From Steroidobacter agaridevorans (GTDB lineage Bacteria > Pseudomonadota > Gammaproteobacteria > Steroidobacterales > Steroidobacteraceae), in contig NZ_BLJO01000004.1 in the NCBI RefSeq assembly GCF_009932555.1, forward strand, positions 591,179 to 655,178: DNA of 64,000 nt, in the 5' to 3' direction. The translations under genes were made by a program, and so were the position numbers. A model generated the notes under the pieces. That model was not told where the DNA came from and did no database searches. It saw only the letters and a list, made by a program, of their open reading frames with translations. This document shows, piece by piece, positions 15,697 to 24,314 of this stretch. Position 1 is the stretch's first letter. Each line of letters starts with the position of its first letter.

Positions 15697-16782
15697 ATGA
15701 ATGACTCTTCGCCCGTAAAGCCTCCGGTCGAGCCCATGCTCGCGAAGCTCGCTGACGAGCTGCCGGCAGGGGACTACCTATATGAACCGAAATGGGATGG
15801 CTTCCGGGCGATCGTGTTCCGTAGCAAAGACAGCGTCTATCTGCAGAGCCGGGACTCCAGGCCGCTGGATCGTTATTTCCCGGAACTGCACGACGTGCTG
15901 CTCGATCGCTTGCCAAAAAACTGCGTGGTGGACGGCGAGATCGTGATCGCTACGACCGGCGGGCTCGATTTCGATGCGCTTCAGCTGCGGCTGCATCCGG
16001 CGGCATCGCGTGTGGCGAAGCTTGCGAAAGAAACACCGTCCGCTTTTGTCGCGTTCGATGTACTGGCGGCGGCAGGGCGTAATCTCATGGGCGAACCGCA
16101 AGCGACACGGCGTGCTGCTCTGGAAAAGTTGCTCGGGGATGTTGCGCCTCCCGTCTATCTGACGCCGGTCACACGCGACCGGGCGATCGCACTCGACTGG
16201 CTGACGCGCTTCGAAGGCGCTGGCCTGGATGGCGTGATTGCGAAGCCGGAGTCGGGTGTGTATCAGCCGGCCAAGCGCGCGATGATCAAGGTGAAACACG
16301 CGCGCACGGCGGATTGCGTGGTGGCGGGATTCCGCTATCACAAGAGCGGCAAGGATGCGGTGGGCTCGTTACTGCTCGGTCTCTACGATGACGATGGAGT
16401 GCTCCAGCACGTTGGAGTCACGTCATCGTTCACGATGGCAGTGCGCCGGCAGCTCGTAAAAGAGCTTGCGCCGCTGCGCAAGAATGCAATGGTCGACCAC
16501 CCGTGGCGCGAATGGGCAGGCGCGGCCGCGGAATCGAGTCGCATGCCCGGCGGTCAGAGTCGCTGGAGTGCGGGCAAGGACTTGTCATGGGAGCCGCTGA
16601 GGATCGAGCGCGTCTGCGAGGTGAAGTACGATCACATGCAGGGCGATCGGTTCCGGCACGCGGCAATTTTTCTGCGCTGGCGACCTGACAAGCCGCCACA
16701 TGACTGCCGTTACGATCAGCTCGAAGTGACCAAACCTTACGAGCTCGAGCGCATCTTCTCATCCGGATCGAGCGGTTCCTGA
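15697..16782 (+). CDS. ligC: ATP-dependent DNA ligase, LigC type
   Basis: 361 residues, lacking a DNA-binding or polymerase extension. Motif I is EPKWDGFRA with the adenylated Lys32, motif III VVDGEIV, motif IV GLDGVIAKP and motif V MIKVKH. An OB-fold with CEVKYDHMQGDRFRHAAIFLRWRPDK (motif VI area) ends the protein. LigC ligases seal nicks and gaps in short-patch repair or non-homologous end joining, using ATP rather than the NAD of LigA. It converges on and overlaps by 46 bp a LigD-polymerase-domain gene, its likely partner. Confidence 0.92.
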   Translation: MNDSSPVKPPVEPMLAKLADELPAGDYLYEPKWDGFRAIVFRSKDSVYLQSRDSRPLDRYFPELHDVLLDRLPKNCVVDGEIVIATTGGLDFDALQLRLHPAASRVAKLAKETPSAFVAFDVLAAAGRNLMGEPQATRRAALEKLLGDVAPPVYLTPVTRDRAIALDWLTRFEGAGLDGVIAKPESGVYQPAKRAMIKVKHARTADCVVAGFRYHKSGKDAVGSLLLGLYDDDGVLQHVGVTSSFTMAVRRQLVKELAPLRKNAMVDHPWREWAGAAAESSRMPGGQSRWSAGKDLSWEPLRIERVCEVKYDHMQGDRFRHAAIFLRWRPDKPPHDCRYDQLEVTKPYELERIFSSGSSGS

Positions 16783-17981
16783 GGCGGCCGCAGCGCTTCG
16801 GGGACGTGCTGCAGATTGATGCGAGTCCGCGTCCACGTCGTGTATCGCCCGCGCATCGCATCGACGAGTATGTCAGCGGGTTGCAAATGAGCTGCTGCTT
16901 CCGGGTGTCGCGCCTTCCAGCGTTCAACGCCCGCTACAGCATCTTCTTTACGGCGTGCGCGCCCAATCTCGATCAGGGGCAGTTTGGATTTGCGCTTGGA
17001 GGGTTGAACGCGAGGAGGCTCCGAGTCCTGCCGGCGATAGTGTGGCGGCCAGGGCGCGTCGCCCAAGCCCTGGCGCTCGAAGAGCTCGAGCAGGCCTTCG
17101 ATGGAGCCGGCGTGCTCATCGATGCGTGCATGCAGGTCGCCTGACTTCTTGAAGCGTGCCGGCATCGTGGCGAGGGTGAAGTCCGCAGGATCGCAAATCT
17201 CGACCTCATCCCACGAGAGCGGCGCCGAGACCCGCGCGTCAGGCCTGGGCCGTACTGAATATGCGCCGGCGACGGTGCGGTCCTTGGCGTTTTGGTTGTA
17301 ATCGACGAAGACCCCCTGGCGCTCTTCCTTCCACCACTTGCTCGTCGCGAGTTTCGGCGCGCGGCGCTCCACTTCGCGCGCCAGCGCAAGAGCTGCGAGG
17401 CGGACTTCATCGAAGGTCCAGCGCGGCTCGATACGTACGCATACGTGCATGCCGCGCGAGCCCGACGTCTTCGGCCAGCCAACAAGTTTGAAATCATCGA
17501 GTACAGCTCGAGCGATGGCTGTAACTTCCTGGACCTGCTGCCACGTCACGCCGGGTACGGGATCCAGATCGATGCGCAGTTCGTCGGGATGATCGAGATC
17601 CTCGGCTCGCACAGGATGAGGATGCAGTTCGAGGCATGCGAGATTCGCGAGCCACGCCAGCGCGGCAGCGTCACGAGGCACCACTTCATCCGCAGCCCGG
17701 CCCGAAGGGAAATGCAATTCGACCACTTCGATCCACGGCGGGCGGCTGGCAGGCGCGCGCTTCTGATAAAAGTGATCGCCTTCGATCCCGTTCGGGTAGC
17801 GCACCAGCATATTCGGTCGCCCGCCAGCGCCTCGCAGCGCTCCTTCGCTCACCGCAATGTAGTAACGAACCAGATCGAGCTTCGTGTGCTTCGGCTCCGG
17901 GAACAGCACTTTCTGCGGATTCGAGATCGCGATCTCACGCCCCGCGACGGTAAGGCTTTCAGCTGCGCTCTGCTTGGCCAT
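16737..17981 (-). CDS. Stand-alone LigD-type primase-polymerase
   Basis: 414 residues from ATG 17981. NPQKVLFPEPKHTKLDLVRYY is the start of the LigD PolDom; catalytic acidic residues are in LRIDLDP (D138, D140), and KTSGSRGMHVCV, VFVDYNQNAKDRTVAGAYSVRPRPDA and APLSWDEV are the further hallmarks. PolDom proteins of the archaeo-eukaryotic primase family add ribonucleotides and fill gaps at DNA ends. Here there is no fused ligase or nuclease, so it would act in trans with the adjacent LigC. The last 100 residues are a linker plus a DUF-like tail (ATTWTRTRINL region). No ku gene is in the window. Confidence 0.9.
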   Translation of the reverse strand: MAKQSAAESLTVAGREIAISNPQKVLFPEPKHTKLDLVRYYIAVSEGALRGAGGRPNMLVRYPNGIEGDHFYQKRAPASRPPWIEVVELHFPSGRAADEVVPRDAAALAWLANLACLELHPHPVRAEDLDHPDELRIDLDPVPGVTWQQVQEVTAIARAVLDDFKLVGWPKTSGSRGMHVCVRIEPRWTFDEVRLAALALAREVERRAPKLATSKWWKEERQGVFVDYNQNAKDRTVAGAYSVRPRPDARVSAPLSWDEVEICDPADFTLATMPARFKKSGDLHARIDEHAGSIEGLLELFERQGLGDAPWPPHYRRQDSEPPRVQPSKRKSKLPLIEIGRARRKEDAVAGVERWKARHPEAAAHLQPADILVDAMRGRYTTWTRTRINLQHVPEALRPPQEPLDPDEKMRSSS

Positions 17982-18040
17982 ACCGATGGAACGATGGCGG
18001 CGCCGGAGGGTTCCCTCTCCGATCGAAGGGCAGGCGACGG

Positions 18041-18796
18041 CTATTTCATGAGGTTGACCATTTCCTGAGCAACGGCCGCGGACGACGGCAAGAACATCGC
18101 TGTAACGATTCTGCTGTCGATGACCACATCGTGTTTGTCGGGCAGCTCCTCCTTGCTCACGAACAGCGCACCCCGGGCGCGCAGCCGGTCTTCGACCCGA
18201 AATGGCAGCAGCGTTCCGCCCTTGGTCCATTTGCTTCTTTGCTCGGTCGAATTGGGAAAGCCTGTGACTCGCTTGCCGGCCACCAGATAGCGGCCATCGG
18301 AGAGCTTCACGTTGCCCAAACTGGCCGGCCCGTGCCCGCCGCCGCCAACGATTCCGCCCTTCTCGTAAACTCGCGCGATGATGGACATCAAGCGGTGGTC
18401 CTCGGCCACGTCGAACAGGGTGCCGGTGCCGCCGCCGATGAACACGGCCCTGTAGCCATGCGCGTCGATCGATTCTGGCTTGAGCGTCCGGTCGGCTTTC
18501 TGCCGGAAGCCTTCATACTTGATCGTGTAATGGACCATGCCGGGCGGATCGGTCTCGTCGGCATCCAGGGAAAACGACACCGGGCCGCCGTGGGGCGAGA
18601 CGAAGTCCACGCTCAGGCCGTGCATCACAAATATATGATGCGGCTCGGCGTACTCCCACAAGTTATTCTTGGCCTTGAACTCGCCGGCGGATGCGCCGTT
18701 CGAGAGAATCATCAGGACCTTGCCGCTGACCTCCGTGGCCGAAACGATCGGACTCGCCAGCATGCCGAGAAGCAGTAGAGCGCGCACCACCTTCAT
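18041..18796 (-). CDS. Secreted DJ-1/PfpI-type protein without the nucleophilic cysteine
   Basis: 251 residues with signal peptide MKVVRALLLLGMLASPIVSA. It shows the DJ-1/PfpI superfamily (type 1 glutamine amidotransferase-like, Hsp31-like branch): VLMILSN, VDFVSPHGGPVSFSLDADE, YRAVFIGGGTGTLFD, and YLVAGKRVTGFPNSTE. The nucleophile elbow, normally A-x-C-H-G-P-A, reads G-G-G-G154-H155-G-P-A-S-L. The Cys is therefore Gly, and thiol chemistry is impossible as written. It may be a binding protein or a non-cysteine enzyme. Upstream it is divergent from a hydrolase gene, sharing a 40-bp promoter region. Confidence 0.85.
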   Translation of the reverse strand: MKVVRALLLLGMLASPIVSATEVSGKVLMILSNGASAGEFKAKNNLWEYAEPHHIFVMHGLSVDFVSPHGGPVSFSLDADETDPPGMVHYTIKYEGFRQKADRTLKPESIDAHGYRAVFIGGGTGTLFDVAEDHRLMSIIARVYEKGGIVGGGGHGPASLGNVKLSDGRYLVAGKRVTGFPNSTEQRSKWTKGGTLLPFRVEDRLRARGALFVSKEELPDKHDVVIDSRIVTAMFLPSSAAVAQEMVNLMK

Positions 18797-18835
18797 TCGG
18801 TTCTCCTTCGAGCATCCCGGCGCGCCAGCAATCCC

Positions 18836-19642
18836 ATGCAAGCGAAACGGGTTTTCTTTACAGGCATGATTATTATCGTTGCATTGTTTGTCGCACTGGT
18901 AGCGGCGCCACTGGCGAGCTTCGCCAATGACAATGCGATCCTCGATGGGTTCGTTGCACGCGAGTATCAGAGCGCGGCGGGAGTGAAGCTGCCGTACCGC
19001 CTCTACCTTCCAGGCGCCGCTAAACGCGATCAGGCGCTGCCCTTGATCTTGTTTTTGCATGGGAGCGGCGGCGCCGGCACGGACAACCGCAAGCAGGTTT
19101 CGGGTGGCAATACGGACGGCACCCATATCTGGATCGAACCGGCGATGCAGGAACGACATCCCGCGTTCGTGCTCGCGCCACAGATTCCTGAGACATCGAG
19201 ATGGCATTCGTCGAGCGATGAACCTTTGCCTCATGTCGCGGCACTTTTGGAACTGCTGGGCGAGCTGAGTTCGGAGCTGCGTATCGACACGGGTCGGGTC
19301 TATGTCATCGGGCAGTCAAGGGGTGGTTTTGGCGCCTGGGATCTGATTGCGAGATATCCCGACATCTTCGCCGCTGCGATCCCTTTGTGCGGCGGCGGAG
19401 ATACAAAACGAATTCTGTCGGCGCGCGATGTAGCAGTATGGGCATTTCATGGCGCGGAAGACACCACGGTCCCCGCATCACACTCGCGCGAAATGGTCGC
19501 AGCGCTGCGAACCGTTAATTCGTCGGTCAGGTATACGGAGTACCCGGGCGTGGGCCACGACGTGTGGACCCGCGCGTTCCGGGAGCGGGACTTGCTGGAG
19601 TGGCTGTTCGCGCAGCGACGGCCTGATCCGAAGTCGCTATGA
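18836..19642 (+). CDS. Secreted alpha/beta hydrolase (PHB-depolymerase/predicted peptidase-like)
   Basis: 268 residues with N-terminal hydrophobic signal (about 8-30). LPLILFLHGSGGAG provides the oxyanion region, GQSRGGFGAW the nucleophile elbow (S161), AFHGAEDTTVP the acid and GVGHDVW the His. These features match the predicted peptidase/poly-hydroxybutyrate depolymerase-like family (COG4099-like) rather than lipases. It probably hydrolyses an ester in the periplasm. It is followed 9 bp later by a secreted protein of unknown function. Confidence 0.86.
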   Translation: MQAKRVFFTGMIIIVALFVALVAAPLASFANDNAILDGFVAREYQSAAGVKLPYRLYLPGAAKRDQALPLILFLHGSGGAGTDNRKQVSGGNTDGTHIWIEPAMQERHPAFVLAPQIPETSRWHSSSDEPLPHVAALLELLGELSSELRIDTGRVYVIGQSRGGFGAWDLIARYPDIFAAAIPLCGGGDTKRILSARDVAVWAFHGAEDTTVPASHSREMVAALRTVNSSVRYTEYPGVGHDVWTRAFRERDLLEWLFAQRRPDPKSL

Positions 19643-19651
19643 TGCCGGCTC

Positions 19652-20446
19652 ATGAACGTAGCACGTGTTCTCCTGCTGGCAATCGCGATGGTGTCGGTGA
19701 ACCCTGTGTTTGCCGATCGGGCGCGGTATGGCGACAAAAAGGATCTCACAGCGCACAGCCCGACCCTGACGGTCCGCCATCGGCACGATTGGTCGCTGGT
19801 GCTGGAGCAGCTGAGGTTCTCGCTCGACAATCCGTTTGGCGTGGAGCCGAATGTGTCGAGTCTCGAATTTTTCGAACGCGACAAGTCGATTGCGCGAGTG
19901 CCGAGTCCGGCCCTGACGTATCTGCATATAACGCCGGATTCGCGGTACGTCGTGGGGCTGTCGAGAATCAAAGCCATGAACGACGTGCAGCTCGTGGTGT
20001 TCGATCGCAACGCGAAGCTGCTCCTGCACCGACACATTTCCGCCGAGGTCTTTGCAGTATCGGCAGAGGCTTATCTAAAGCTTCGGGTAACCCACGCCAA
20101 AACTTTTGCCGAGTTCGATGAGCTCTATCGATTTACGCAAACCCCATATGCCTGGCGCGAAGGGAACACCGTTTATCTGGACCTTTGGTATGGAACAACG
20201 GAGCCGGGTTGGTCCCGACTCATCGAGGACGTGATGCCCGGCAGGCGTGCATCGCCGTATTCCCCGAACTTCTATGGCTCGGTAACCAACGCCATCTACT
20301 GGTACCACCAAGCCGATCCTGCACCCAGAATCGTCGAGCGCGACGGCCGGCCCGAACTGATCAAGCTGCGCGATCCGGAGGGCATCGAGATGTCGATTCC
20401 GTTCCGACTCACGCCGGCACACCAGGCTGACGCTGCGAAGCGCTGA
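19652..20446 (+). CDS. Secreted protein of unknown function
   Basis: 264 residues with a signal peptide ([21 protein letters not shown]). The rest is a soluble, mixed alpha/beta protein with [10 protein letters not shown] and [13 protein letters not shown] resembling single beta-propeller blades and [10 protein letters not shown] do not recognise a family. It lies between a secreted hydrolase and a DUF2200 gene, all on the same strand with short spacing, which may form one transcript. Confidence 0.75.
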   Translation: MNVARVLLLAIAMVSVNPVFADRARYGDKKDLTAHSPTLTVRHRHDWSLVLEQLRFSLDNPFGVEPNVSSLEFFERDKSIARVPSPALTYLHITPDSRYVVGLSRIKAMNDVQLVVFDRNAKLLLHRHISAEVFAVSAEAYLKLRVTHAKTFAEFDELYRFTQTPYAWREGNTVYLDLWYGTTEPGWSRLIEDVMPGRRASPYSPNFYGSVTNAIYWYHQADPAPRIVERDGRPELIKLRDPEGIEMSIPFRLTPAHQADAAKR

Positions 20447-20460
20447 TTCGGAGAGCGACC

Positions 20461-20811
20461 ATGACCAACGATCGATTGTTTGCGTTGACGTTCGCGAAGG
20501 TCTACCCGCTGTACGTGCAAAAGGCGGAACGTAAGAATCGCACCAAGGCGGAAGTGGACCGGATCATCTGCTGGCTGACCGGCTACAGCCAGGCGCAGCT
20601 GGAGCGGCAGATCGAGCAGGAGAGCGATCTCAAAACGTTCTTTGCCCGGGCGCCCGCCTTTCACCCGAACAGCTCGCTGATCAAAGGCGTGATCTGCGGG
20701 GTTCGGGTGGAAGAAATCGAGGATCCGCTGATGCAGAAGATTCGCTACCTGGACAAGCTCATCGATGAGCTCGCCAAGGGCAAAGCGATGGAGAAGATTC
20801 TGCGGGAGTAA
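20461..20811 (+). CDS. DUF2200 family protein
   Basis: 116 residues beginning [43 protein letters not shown], which is the recognisable pattern of DUF2200 (PF09966), including the closing block [36 protein letters not shown]. Its function is unknown. The protein is small, charged and cytoplasmic. A GGAGAG ribosome-binding site is placed correctly. It ends 7 bp from the stop of the convergent GST gene. Confidence 0.9.
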   Translation: MTNDRLFALTFAKVYPLYVQKAERKNRTKAEVDRIICWLTGYSQAQLERQIEQESDLKTFFARAPAFHPNSSLIKGVICGVRVEEIEDPLMQKIRYLDKLIDELAKGKAMEKILRE

Positions 20812-20818
20812 CTCGTCT

Positions 20819-21472
20819 TCAGCCTTTCGTTTGCGTGGCGGTGAAAACCGCCAGTTGATCGGCGAAAGCGCGCTGGTATGCCGGACGCGCTTCGCCGCGT
20901 GCGATATAGGCGCCAACATTCGGATAGTTCTCCAGTCCACCCCCTCCACGCAACCGGCGCAGCACCGTCACCATCAGCAGGTCACCGGCGCTGAACTCAC
21001 CGTCGAGCCATTCGGCATCGCCCAGGTGATTGGAAAGTTCGCCCAGCCGTGCGCGCACGCGGTCGTCGAGCATGGTCTGGCGCTCGGCATACCAGCTCTT
21101 GTCGCGCTCCAGGATTATCGCCATCGAGCGCTCGACGATGGGCGGCTCAACGGTATTGAGCGCGGCAAACATCCATGCGATCGCGCGTGCGCGGGCATTT
21201 GCATCCTCCGGCAGCAGGCCGCCATGGCGCTCGGCGATGTGGAGCACGATCGCCCCAGATTCGAACAGGGTGAGGTCGCCAGCCTCGTAGGTCGGAATCT
21301 GACCGAATGGATGAAGCCTGCGATGCGCACGCTCCTTCATCCCGGCGAACGAGACCAGGCGGACGTCGTAAGGCTGGCCCACTTCTTCCAGCGCCCATCG
21401 AACGCGCATATCGCGCGCCAGCCCCTGGCCGCGGTCGGGAGATTGTTCAAAAGCGGTGATGGTGGGGTTCAT
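20819..21472 (-). CDS. Glutathione S-transferase
   Basis: 217 residues. The N-terminal thioredoxin-like domain has GQIPTYEAGDLTLFESGAIVLHIAERHG, with the cis-Pro and the ES motif that hold glutathione. The C-terminal helical domain has the N-capping sequence SAGDLLMVTVLRRLRG. Substrate class cannot be decided from the sequence; the zeta-class signature SSCSWRVR is absent, so it is not an obvious maleylacetoacetate isomerase for the tyrosine pathway encoded 35 kb away. Confidence 0.9.
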   Translation of the reverse strand: MNPTITAFEQSPDRGQGLARDMRVRWALEEVGQPYDVRLVSFAGMKERAHRRLHPFGQIPTYEAGDLTLFESGAIVLHIAERHGGLLPEDANARARAIAWMFAALNTVEPPIVERSMAIILERDKSWYAERQTMLDDRVRARLGELSNHLGDAEWLDGEFSAGDLLMVTVLRRLRGGGGLENYPNVGAYIARGEARPAYQRAFADQLAVFTATQTKG

Positions 21473-21601
21473 TGGGGCGCTCCAGGGGATCCGCGATGTC
21501 TCAAGGACGAACGAGCCGGGCTGAAGCCGACAGCCGGTTGACGCATGTTCAACGTTGCTCGGATGTTAGAATGGCCGAGCCTGACGGACTAGGGGATGTC
21601 C

Positions 21602-22561
21602 ATGCGAGCTGCTCTTCTCGTCGTGTTCCTTGCGGCCGTCATTGCGTCGCAGAGTGTCAGGGCGCAGCCTCAGGGGCAAGCACATGAGACCCGCGTGCCG
21701 GTTGGCGATGTCTCACTGTATGCGCGCGCCATCGGACAAGGCCGGCCGGCCATCGTGCTCCATGGCGGGCCTGATTTCGATCATGCTTATCTATTGCCGG
21801 ACCTGGATCGGTTGATGGACATCTTTCAGCTCATCTATTACGACCAGAGAGGGCGCGGGCGATCCGCGGAGAATGTTCAGCCGCAGAACGTCACCCTCGC
21901 TTCCGATATCCAAGACATCGACAGCGTGCGCCGTCACTTCGCGCTGAACGCTCCCGTTCTCTTCGGACACTCATGGGGCACAGTGTTGGCAGTGGAGTAC
22001 GCGCTTCGCCATCCGACACATGTGTCCCATCTGGTGCTGATGAATCCGGCACCGGTCTCGGCGCGAGATTTCGCCCTGCTGCGCGAGGCGTATCTTCGCA
22101 AGATTGGCGCATCCATGGACCGACAGCGCGAGATCCTCGCCAGCGCTGAATATAAGAATGGCGATCCGGAGGCCGTTGCCGCCCGCTATCGGATTCACTT
22201 CACGCCAGCACTGCGACGGCCCGAGGATTTCGAGAGGCTGATGACGATCATGAAGGCGCAGTTCGTCAATCAGGGAAGCGCAGGAATCATCAAGGCGCGG
22301 GCAGTCGAAGATCAACTCATGCGGGATACCTGGCAAAACCCCAACTATGACTTGCTTCCCAAGCTGCGCGCGCTGCCGATCCCGACGCTCGTGGTCACCG
22401 GCGACCACGACTTCATCCCTGTCGACATTTCCGAGCACATCGCGCGTGCGGTCCCGAACGCCAAGCTCGTTACGATCAAGGACTGCGGGCACTTTGCGTA
22501 TCTCGAGTGCCGCGACGCCGTTCGGCATGCACTCGAGGAATTCTTTCGATCTGCGAAGTGA
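21602..22561 (+). CDS. Secreted alpha/beta hydrolase, proline iminopeptidase-like
   Basis: 319 residues from ATG 21602 (AGGGG ribosome-binding site seven bases away; an ATG six bases earlier is badly spaced). A signal peptide covers about 1-22. The oxyanion motif is IVLHGGPDFDH, then YYDQRGRGRS as in prolyl iminopeptidases, nucleophile GHSWGT (S124), Asp in VVTGDHDFIPV and His in DCGHFAYLE. These enzymes cleave N-terminal proline or small amides/esters. Its 3' end overlaps the following minus-strand gene by 86 bp. Confidence 0.9.
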   Translation: MRAALLVVFLAAVIASQSVRAQPQGQAHETRVPVGDVSLYARAIGQGRPAIVLHGGPDFDHAYLLPDLDRLMDIFQLIYYDQRGRGRSAENVQPQNVTLASDIQDIDSVRRHFALNAPVLFGHSWGTVLAVEYALRHPTHVSHLVLMNPAPVSARDFALLREAYLRKIGASMDRQREILASAEYKNGDPEAVAARYRIHFTPALRRPEDFERLMTIMKAQFVNQGSAGIIKARAVEDQLMRDTWQNPNYDLLPKLRALPIPTLVVTGDHDFIPVDISEHIARAVPNAKLVTIKDCGHFAYLECRDAVRHALEEFFRSAK

Positions 22562-23510
22562 GCGCTGCGCGCCTGTTTCGACAGTCAACACCTGCCGCCC
22601 CCAGATCGTCACCCTCATAGCAGGGCGGCCCGAGCATCGAGCTCAATGCCGGCCGAAGCATCATCAGATGGCTTTCTCCAAAGACGACCAGCACGTTGTC
22701 GCGCGCATTCAAGTGGCGCGCGATGATCTCGAGCAGGAATTCGTCGCGTACGCGTCCGATTGCCTCGGAGATCTTGTTGGTGGCATAGCGCCCGTCGGCC
22801 AGCGGTCCACCTTCCTCTAGCGTGAACGACGCGTCGAAGGGTTTGCCGTTGGTTCGTTCATACCATTGCGCCCAACTCGCGTAGCTCGATAGAGGGTCGG
22901 CGGGCGCCTGGAGCCGCGAGCGGCTGCGCTCCAGCTCTGCTTCGATGAGCTGTTTCGTTCGGCTGTCGTCCGGGCCGGTGATTTTTTGCTCGCGCACCCA
23001 TTGAGGCACGGACCGCAACGTGTAAAAGCCGACGAGATCTTGCAATGTGAAGCCTCGAGCCAGGACGCGATCACGGACCTCGGTGTCATCCGGCTCGCCG
23101 CCCCAAACGACCGCTCCGTGATCGCGCGCGCCGCGGACCGTTGGAACGATCTCGCCACTTTCGACGAATCCGTCGATCTCTCTTTGGTTCTCGACCCAGC
23201 GGAACAAGCGCTCGGCATTGGCCCCGTGCGAATAGGGCGGGCCTTCCGCGATCACGGTGTCGACGTGGAACGAAGCATAGGCCTGCTGGATCAGCCGGAA
23301 GGTCAGGCTGTCGGTGCGGGTCGCATGCTTGGCTCCGACGAAGATCAGGCTCTGCCCTCGCCACGAATACACTGCCGCGAACGCATCGTCAGGCTGAGCA
23401 GCCCTTAGCTGGGTCGTCCACGGCGTAATCTTTTCAGGAGCTGGCTTGACCACGGCCTGGCAGGCCGGGAGGAACAGGGCTGAGGCGAGGATGACCAGAC
23501 TGTTCCGCAC
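22476..23510 (-). CDS. Lipoprotein of the ChaN/TraB-like haem-binding/uptake class
   Basis: 344 residues from a GTG at 23510 with a GGAGG ribosome-binding site; an ATG at 23522 is in frame. The N-terminus SLVILASALFLPAC is a lipoprotein signal with lipobox LPAC. The body includes LIFVGAKHATRTDSLT near the start and VLVVFGESHLMMLRPAL near the end, resembling TraB/ChaN-type proteins whose G-E-x-H motifs contact metal or haem. The function is uncertain. The final 30 residues overlap the convergent hydrolase gene and look like readthrough past a shorter family end. Confidence 0.65.
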   Translation of the reverse strand: MRNSLVILASALFLPACQAVVKPAPEKITPWTTQLRAAQPDDAFAAVYSWRGQSLIFVGAKHATRTDSLTFRLIQQAYASFHVDTVIAEGPPYSHGANAERLFRWVENQREIDGFVESGEIVPTVRGARDHGAVVWGGEPDDTEVRDRVLARGFTLQDLVGFYTLRSVPQWVREQKITGPDDSRTKQLIEAELERSRSRLQAPADPLSSYASWAQWYERTNGKPFDASFTLEEGGPLADGRYATNKISEAIGRVRDEFLLEIIARHLNARDNVLVVFGESHLMMLRPALSSMLGPPCYEGDDLGAAGVDCRNRRAALTSQIERIPRVHAERRRGTRDTQSARSP

Positions 23511-23545
23511 GCAGCCCTCCATGGTTCGGCCCGATCAACCTCAGC

Positions 23546-24142
23546 TCACTTCGGTTCGGAGCTCGCGTTCGCCGTAGCTCCGTCACGCCTGAAGTAGAAC
23601 CGTACAAACATTACCCGCCGATCGTCCAGCTTCGCGGGCGTGAATGTCCATTTCTTTGCTGCCTCGAGGGAGAGCCGCTCGAAGTACCGGCTCGGGCCGG
23701 GATCATCCGCGGCAGCGGCGATAACCCTCCCTTGCTTATCGAGGGTCACGCGAACGATCACCCTGATCGTGCCGCGGATCGTATCCAACGCACTTTGCGG
23801 AACGTCCGGGACTACTTCGTTGAGGACTGACGGCGGAGCATCGGGCTGTTGCGGCACTTCGGGCTCGACCGGCTTCGCAGGTGTTGGCGCTGGCTCGGCG
23901 GCGACTGGCGACTTCGCGATGGTTGCGGGCGGAGGAGGCGGATCGGATTCGAGGCTGCCGATGCCAAACCAGCCCACCAATACGGCGACAACGAGCCCGG
24001 CAACTACCAACTGCGCGCCTCTGCCGAATCGTCGCGCCGGAGCCGGAGGCGGAGCAGGCTCTTGCGAAACCAGCTTGATGCGGATCACCAGCCGGTCGGT
24101 CGACGGCGTATCTGAGGGGGTTTCGATTGCCGGCTCAGCCAT
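23546..24142 (-). CDS. TonB-like energy-transducer protein
   Basis: 198 residues from ATG 24142. A cytoplasmic N-terminus is followed by one transmembrane helix (about 43-62, AQLVVAGLVVAVLVGWFGIG), a Pro-rich periplasmic linker (PPPPPATIAKSPVAAEPAPTPAKPVEPEVPQQPDAPP) and a TonB C-terminal domain (IRVIVRVTLDKQGRVIAAAADDPGPSRYFERLSLEAAKKWTFTPAK). It may energise outer-membrane receptors or serve a mechanical role. No exbB/exbD is adjacent. The stretch upstream of the chosen ATG lacks a clear ribosome-binding site and contains a small hairpin. Confidence 0.85.
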   Translation of the reverse strand: MAEPAIETPSDTPSTDRLVIRIKLVSQEPAPPPAPARRFGRGAQLVVAGLVVAVLVGWFGIGSLESDPPPPPATIAKSPVAAEPAPTPAKPVEPEVPQQPDAPPSVLNEVVPDVPQSALDTIRGTIRVIVRVTLDKQGRVIAAAADDPGPSRYFERLSLEAAKKWTFTPAKLDDRRVMFVRFYFRRDGATANASSEPK

Positions 24143-24152
24143 TGCCGAGATG

Positions 24153-24170
24153 GCCCGTTGCCGAACGGGC
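24153..24170 (-). promoter_or_regulatory. Small hairpin in the tonB-like leader
   Basis: GCCCGTT and AACGGGC form a perfect 7-bp stem with a four-base loop, 11-28 bases upstream of the ATG at 24142, preceded on the minus strand by seven T. It occupies the place where a ribosome-binding site is expected, and none is seen elsewhere. It could modulate translation; it is not a normal terminator because the T run precedes the stem. Confidence 0.35.
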
Positions 24171-24314
24171 AAAAAAAGCAGAGTCTGTGGAATTCGCGGC
24201 CAGCATTTCGAGTCTATCGGTGGCAAGCAAACAAGGCGCCTTTATCCTAGATCCAGGCGTCGCGCGCAATCGGATAGTCACTGACCTGCGCTCGCAAAGT
24301 GAGATTACGCACCG

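Noticed and set aside
20819-21472. The GST as maleylacetoacetate isomerase for the tyrosine pathway
   Set aside because: It lacks the zeta-class active-site motif and lies 35 kb from the operon.
24153-24177. Hairpin with an A/T run as a terminator
   Set aside because: On the only strand with a gene to terminate, the T run lies on the wrong side of the stem; it is treated as a leader hairpin.
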